Both the position numbers and the translations under genes were made by a program. The notes beneath the pieces were generated by a model. That model saw only the letters and a program-made list of their open reading frames with translations. It searched no databases and was not told where the DNA came from. Below are positions 59,957-64,000 of a DNA stretch of 64,000 bases, piece by piece (the stretch's first letter is position 1; the number at the start of each line of letters is the position of its first letter). The stretch spans positions 787,501 through 851,500 of the forward strand of contig NZ_CP004388.1 of NCBI RefSeq assembly GCF_000300235.2. Reading direction: 5' to 3'. Source of the DNA: Thalassospira xiamenensis M-5 = DSM 17429 (GTDB lineage Bacteria; Pseudomonadota; Alphaproteobacteria; Rhodospirillales; Thalassospiraceae).

Positions 59957-61150
59957 TCAACGAAGATAATCCGTAAGGGAGAGTTGTGTGCTCTTATTGA
60001 GGACCATATAGCTCGCTTGCAGCGAAGTTTCGTACTGCGCAAGAATGGCAATTGTCGAAGGGATGTCAGCAGCTTCGAAGCTTGTAACCGCTTCCTCGTA
60101 AAACAGTTTCAGATCAGTGTTCTGCGATTGAACATTTTCCGTATTGTGTAAGTCGACCCCGATACTTGTTTGAACATCCGTCAGGGATTTAATTGCGTTT
60201 TTTACATGCCCCAAAGCAACGTTGAGAGACGCAGGGTTTCCTGTTTCCGCAGCGATTTTCAATCCGCGGATCAATTCCTCAAACGCGCTTTCGTCAGCGT
60301 TGATCCCATATTCAATGGTAAACTCCTCGTTCAACCGTGCAGAGAGTTTTTGCTGGTTTCCCTCGTAATACGCATAGTCCGCAGCCGGGTTCGGGGCGCT
60401 AACCATTGATAATGATGTTTGCAGGTTGCCGATATCGGCAATTGCCAGCGGCCCGCCGCCGGTTGCTTCAATCACCAGCTTTACCTCGCCGCCTTCGGGA
60501 TCCTGGCGCAATGTCGCCGTTGCTCCAGCGCCGGCAGCATTGATGTCATTCACCAAAGTTTGCACGTCTTGAGCATCGGTATAGGGAATAAGGGTTCCGT
60601 TGATATCAAGTGTTCCGCCCGGAGCCGTCACGCCGAGGCTTGCCAGTGTTGCTGTACCATCACCAACAGATCGTTCGGACATTTGTGTTTCAGGCAGGAC
60701 TATATTATCAAAATTAACCGCACTGCTTCCGGTGTCCGAGCCACCAAACAGGTAGCGGCCATCAAGTTTTGTATTAAGCAAGACCTCAAGCTGTTCAAGA
60801 GCTGATCTCGCTGATATATTTATCGCGGCTTCGTCTGCTTGATCAGCATTTGTTGCACTCAGAATCTGGGTTTGCATATCCGTTGCAAGTTCCAGAATAT
60901 TGCTCACTGCTGTTTCCATACTCTTCAGGCGCAAAGAGGTTTGCACACCATTACGATTATATTGTTCCAGGCGATTTAGATTGTTTTCGAAGCTCAAAAG
61001 ACCCTGTGCTTCGGAAGCAATACCCGCGTAATCACGCGACTTGTAGCCGCTTGATGCCTGGTTCCGTAAATCGACAATATTAGATGCTTGGCCGAGCGCC
61101 TGATTGGTCAGCAAATTGTGATTGGTGAAAGTGGCAACTCTTCCGATCAT
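59957..61150 (-). CDS. flgL: Hook-filament junction protein FlgL
   Basis: 397 residues. Flagellin-like N-terminal helix (LGQASNIVDLRNQASSGYKSRDYAGIASEAQGLLSFENNLNRLEQY, 18-63) and C-terminal helix (YEEAVTSFEAADIPSTIAILAQYETSLQASYMVLNKSTQLSLTDYLR). The middle contains LNTKLDGRYLFGGSDT, typical of FlgL. It joins FlgK to the filament. Between flgK and fliW in the same operon. Confidence 0.95.
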   Translation of the reverse strand: MIGRVATFTNHNLLTNQALGQASNIVDLRNQASSGYKSRDYAGIASEAQGLLSFENNLNRLEQYNRNGVQTSLRLKSMETAVSNILELATDMQTQILSATNADQADEAAINISARSALEQLEVLLNTKLDGRYLFGGSDTGSSAVNFDNIVLPETQMSERSVGDGTATLASLGVTAPGGTLDINGTLIPYTDAQDVQTLVNDINAAGAGATATLRQDPEGGEVKLVIEATGGGPLAIADIGNLQTSLSMVSAPNPAADYAYYEGNQQKLSARLNEEFTIEYGINADESAFEELIRGLKIAAETGNPASLNVALGHVKNAIKSLTDVQTSIGVDLHNTENVQSQNTDLKLFYEEAVTSFEAADIPSTIAILAQYETSLQASYMVLNKSTQLSLTDYLR

Positions 61151-61179
61151 GATAGATATCCTCTTCGCTACGCGAGGCT

Positions 61180-63540
61180 TTAAATGACGTTCATGAGGCT
61201 GTCGAACAACTCGTCAACCGTTGTGAAAACTTTTGCCGAAGCCGAGTATGCGCGCTGCAAAATGATCAAGTCTGACATTTCTTCATCCAGGTTTACCCCA
61301 GCAATATTTTGCAGCCTGTTATTGAGGTCGGCAGTTTGAGTCGCGCTAAAATCTGCCTGACTTTTGGCTGTTGATGCTTTGGCGGAATTTGTCGAAATCA
61401 AATAGGCCGCATAGCCGGTAAAGCTGGTTTTCTGGTTTGGCAGTCCACCTGCTGCATCAAAATCGATACCATCAGAGTCAAACAGGTCTGCCATTGCGAG
61501 TGCCGCGCTATTGTCACCGGAACTCAGCCCTGTTGTGATATCGAGGTTGATGGCGGTGATCAGGTTGCCGCCTCCGGCATCTTCTAGTCCCAGAGAATCT
61601 TTGTTTGAATCATTGATCATCAAGACATAGCCGCCAACACCGCTATCAAAGCGAACTTCTGCTGTCACATTCGCAGCAGTTAGCGTTGCATTGTTGTTGA
61701 TCAAATTTGCAATGTCGTCCAGCGACGCGCCAGCCGGATAAGTCAAGGTCACGGCAGTTGTTGAGCCGAACTCGCCGCGAAGGACCAAGTCTCCGCCGGT
61801 GAGACCGGTAATTGCATCCGTGCCTGTTGCTTGTCCTGTTGAGGACGCATAGCTTGAAGCGTTCATCGTTCCGCGAATAATTCGTCCCGGATCGTCGGAG
61901 ATCGAGCTATTTACGGTCAAACCCAGCGCTGTTGACGGTGAGTTTTCTGAAAGTCCGAGTTTGGATACGAGACTTCCTGTGTCGGAATAAGAGATGTTGG
62001 CGCCACTATCGGAGGTGATTTTCAGTCGACCTCTGCTTCCATCTTCCATGACGGTTGCCGACAGGCCCGGAATAGCGTTAATCGTCGCCGCCAAATCGGC
62101 CATGCTGTCTGAAGTGGTGTAGGGAACATTGATCCCGTTAATCGTCAATGTTCCAACTACAGAAAGCGCTGCATCGGGGTTGCTTACAGGGGATGAATAG
62201 AGGGTTGCGCCGGTTTCGTCGCTGGCAAAGAAATCATTCAGCCCAAAGTAGTGTGAGAAGCCTCTGGTTTCGATGCCATTTACGTCAATCGCGCTATCCA
62301 TTTCGTTGATCGCGACTTTATTTTCACCGATGCCTTCGATTATGAGTTTTCCGCTCGGCGAGGGTTCCAGGCGCGCTTGAACTCGTCCCGCGAGACCCGG
62401 TGCACTGTTGATCTGATTGATGATTTCATTAACCGTTGGCGGTGTCAGCCCGGCAAGGTCAAGGTCAAGATAGCTGGCCCCGGCCGCGAGCGAGCCGTCG
62501 GCATTCAGGGCCGCAATACGAACAGTGTTGCTTGGGCCGGCAGCCGATATTGTATCGCCCAGGTTGACAAGACGCGTTCCGCTGAGGTTTGCGGGGGGCG
62601 GAAATGCTGTGCCTTTATTATGAATTGCATTAAGTTCGTTACGCAGGTTCTGAGCAAGTTCATTTATCTGATCCTGCATTTCCGGCAGCTCTGTATCACG
62701 CATATCAAATAGGGCGCGTAGTGTGCCGGATTTGAGTTCGTCAGTGATGTCTTCACCATTCAGCGACAATCCGTCACCACCGTAGCCTGCCGAAAAGCTC
62801 GACGTTTCATTAAAGGTCAGCTGTTCAACATTACGGTCAAGCAGCACACGATTACCGGTGCCCGTCATGACAACGATTGAACCGTCACCACGTGTAAATG
62901 AGTTGATATTCATAATTTTGGACAGCTCGGTCAGCGCGTTGTCTCGTTTATCGAGCAAGTCGGCAGTTGCCTGTCCCAGATTTTTCAGTTGTACAATAGA
63001 GCTGTTTAGCTGGCCGATTTCGGACAAAAGCTGATTGGCACGACGAACGTCTGCACCGATTTGGTCGTCAGCTTCAGCACGCAGACTTTGTAACCGGTCA
63101 GACATTGTCGCGAACGATTTCACAACTTGTTCGGCCGCCTCGACAACCTCGATTTTTGGGGCATTCTGTTCGGGAGAGGTTGCGACTTGATCCATCGCGT
63201 TAGCAAGTTCGCTTATGCGCTGGCTAATCGCGGAGTTAGACTCAGGTGAGCCAAACATTTGCTGCAGGCTCTGATAAAAATTGAGACGAACTTCCGTGCG
63301 CCCTGCGTCAGCCATTTCGGCGCGCAGGGTTTTCATCAAGCCCTCGTCGATGTTCCGCGATATGCTTGAGACAGTCGAGCCCGCGCCAGTTCCGTTAAGG
63401 GTGATAGTTTCCTGCTGGGAAATCTTTCTCGAATAGCCGATGGTATTTACGTTCGAGATATTTGATGACGTCACAGCAATGCGCGCTTGTGCGGTATTCA
63501 AACCAGAAACAGCGCTGTTCAGTGCAGAGGTCAACGACAT
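61180..63540 (-). CDS. flgK: Hook-filament junction protein FlgK
   Basis: 786 residues; enteric FlgK is about 550, so the central domains carry insertions (for example 440-690, Gly/Ser/Thr-rich repeats of beta strands). N-terminal SLTSALNSAVSGLNTAQARIAVTSSNISNVNTIGYSRK and C-terminal VNLDEEMSDLIILQRAYSASAKVFTTVDELFDSLMNVI are canonical. It is exported with FlgN as chaperone, encoded just upstream (14-bp gap). Confidence 0.96.
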   Translation of the reverse strand: MSLTSALNSAVSGLNTAQARIAVTSSNISNVNTIGYSRKISQQETITLNGTGAGSTVSSISRNIDEGLMKTLRAEMADAGRTEVRLNFYQSLQQMFGSPESNSAISQRISELANAMDQVATSPEQNAPKIEVVEAAEQVVKSFATMSDRLQSLRAEADDQIGADVRRANQLLSEIGQLNSSIVQLKNLGQATADLLDKRDNALTELSKIMNINSFTRGDGSIVVMTGTGNRVLLDRNVEQLTFNETSSFSAGYGGDGLSLNGEDITDELKSGTLRALFDMRDTELPEMQDQINELAQNLRNELNAIHNKGTAFPPPANLSGTRLVNLGDTISAAGPSNTVRIAALNADGSLAAGASYLDLDLAGLTPPTVNEIINQINSAPGLAGRVQARLEPSPSGKLIIEGIGENKVAINEMDSAIDVNGIETRGFSHYFGLNDFFASDETGATLYSSPVSNPDAALSVVGTLTINGINVPYTTSDSMADLAATINAIPGLSATVMEDGSRGRLKITSDSGANISYSDTGSLVSKLGLSENSPSTALGLTVNSSISDDPGRIIRGTMNASSYASSTGQATGTDAITGLTGGDLVLRGEFGSTTAVTLTYPAGASLDDIANLINNNATLTAANVTAEVRFDSGVGGYVLMINDSNKDSLGLEDAGGGNLITAINLDITTGLSSGDNSAALAMADLFDSDGIDFDAAGGLPNQKTSFTGYAAYLISTNSAKASTAKSQADFSATQTADLNNRLQNIAGVNLDEEMSDLIILQRAYSASAKVFTTVDELFDSLMNVI

Positions 63541-63554
63541 AACAAAATACCTCG

Positions 63555-64000
63555 TTAAAGGGTTTTATTCAGTGAAACCGAGAGAGACTTTTTCTGTTGC
63601 GGTTTCGAATAGCTGCTGATTGGTGCGGACGCTGCGTTTCCATATTTGTCATATGGACTGAAGTCGCTTGCCGCCTGCTTTTTTATCGAGTCGACTATTG
63701 TCTTTACGATGTGATCTGTGGTGCGCCGCATTGCCAAAAGAACTATTCGGTTTTTGTCGGCAACGTCATGAAAGCGTTCTTGCAGTTCTCTTAGCTCTGC
63801 GCGGATTTCTGTAGGTAGCTTTTTCAGCTCGTCCCCATGTTTGCGAAGGGTTGTTACCAACTGCTCATACCGCATGCAAAGCGCTGTTTTATCATTGATA
63901 AAACGTTCATATTCTTGCATTGGAATGGCCCGCATCCCCTGATTTTCACGCTCCAGCAGGGAAATCAGGTCATAAGTGACGCTTTTGAGTTCGATAACCA
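63555..64000 (-). CDS. flgN: FlgN-like export chaperone, 5' end at window edge
   Basis: The frame is open to the edge: it reads VIELKSVTYDLISLLERENQ then GMRAIPMQEYERFINDKTALCMRYEQLV, about 147 residues in view. Helical and Glu/Lys/Arg-rich, with FlgN-like N-terminal LLxxEN pattern and position directly before flgK. The last two bases visible before the Val codon are TG, so the ATG may straddle the edge. It chaperones FlgK and FlgL. Confidence 0.8.
   Translation of the reverse strand, partial: VIELKSVTYDLISLLERENQGMRAIPMQEYERFINDKTALCMRYEQLVTTLRKHGDELKKLPTEIRAELRELQERFHDVADKNRIVLLAMRRTTDHIVKTIVDSIKKQAASDFSPYDKYGNAASAPISSYSKPQQKKSLSVSLNKTL

Overview
The window comes from an alphaproteobacterial chromosome, most likely Rhodospirillales and probably close to Thalassospira. 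The genus is an inference from gene content and order. The evidence is ctrA and chpT next to a che operon, FlbD with sigma-54-type flagellar promoters, the alphaproteobacterial DUF3553 family and moderately high GC. No tRNA, rRNA or CRISPR array was seen.

Bases 1-15,000 are mixed housekeeping and accessory genes. At the left edge is a cut-off periplasmic binding protein gene on the minus strand, preceded by a clear guanidine-I (ykkC) riboswitch. Then come trmJ, a dCache chemoreceptor, rpsD, a small lipoprotein, a large MscS-type channel, the CGFS glutaredoxin grxD with bolA nearby, rarD, a Glyoxalase_8-domain protein overlapping a GIY-YIG protein, an FAD monooxygenase, moaA, one unrecognised gene and a DUF3553 protein.

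Bases 15,000-26,000 hold a plus-strand signalling block: chpT, cheA (a hybrid with a C-terminal receiver), cheW, cheY, cheB and cheR. ctrA converges on it, and fliI-fliJ runs divergently from ctrA. The ctrA/fliI intergenic region carries a palindrome containing two GANTC methylation sites. ChpT and CtrA link the cell cycle to motility in related bacteria.

Bases 25,800-33,000 are a non-flagellar insert: ybaK-terC, a YnjBCD-type ABC importer, a 2OG-Fe(II) oxygenase, a divergent Lrp/RidA pair and a QueF-like protein.

Bases 33,000-64,000 are almost entirely flagellar and on the minus strand. In transcription order the blocks are: flgN-flgK-flgL-fliW; five flagellin genes (fla5, fla4, an IS1182-type element, fla3, fla2, fla1); flaG; fliD-fliS; fliK-flgD-flgE; and a long operon fliF-fliH-fliN-motA-flbD-flhA-flhF-flhG-fliK-like. 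Sigma-54 (-24/-12) promoters with correct spacing lie upstream of fla5, fliD and fliK, matching the FlbD activator. fla1-fla3 instead share a near-identical 52-bp leader and a distal CTAGAC...TATA box 140-141 bp from the start codon.

The least routine observations are: a guanidine riboswitch with a readable translational switch; an IS that inserted at a flagellin terminator and duplicated the whole hairpin as a 21-bp repeat; an in-frame stop that removes the transposase's catalytic Glu; the shared flagellin promoter and leader architecture; fliW without csrA; and the GANTC palindrome at ctrA.
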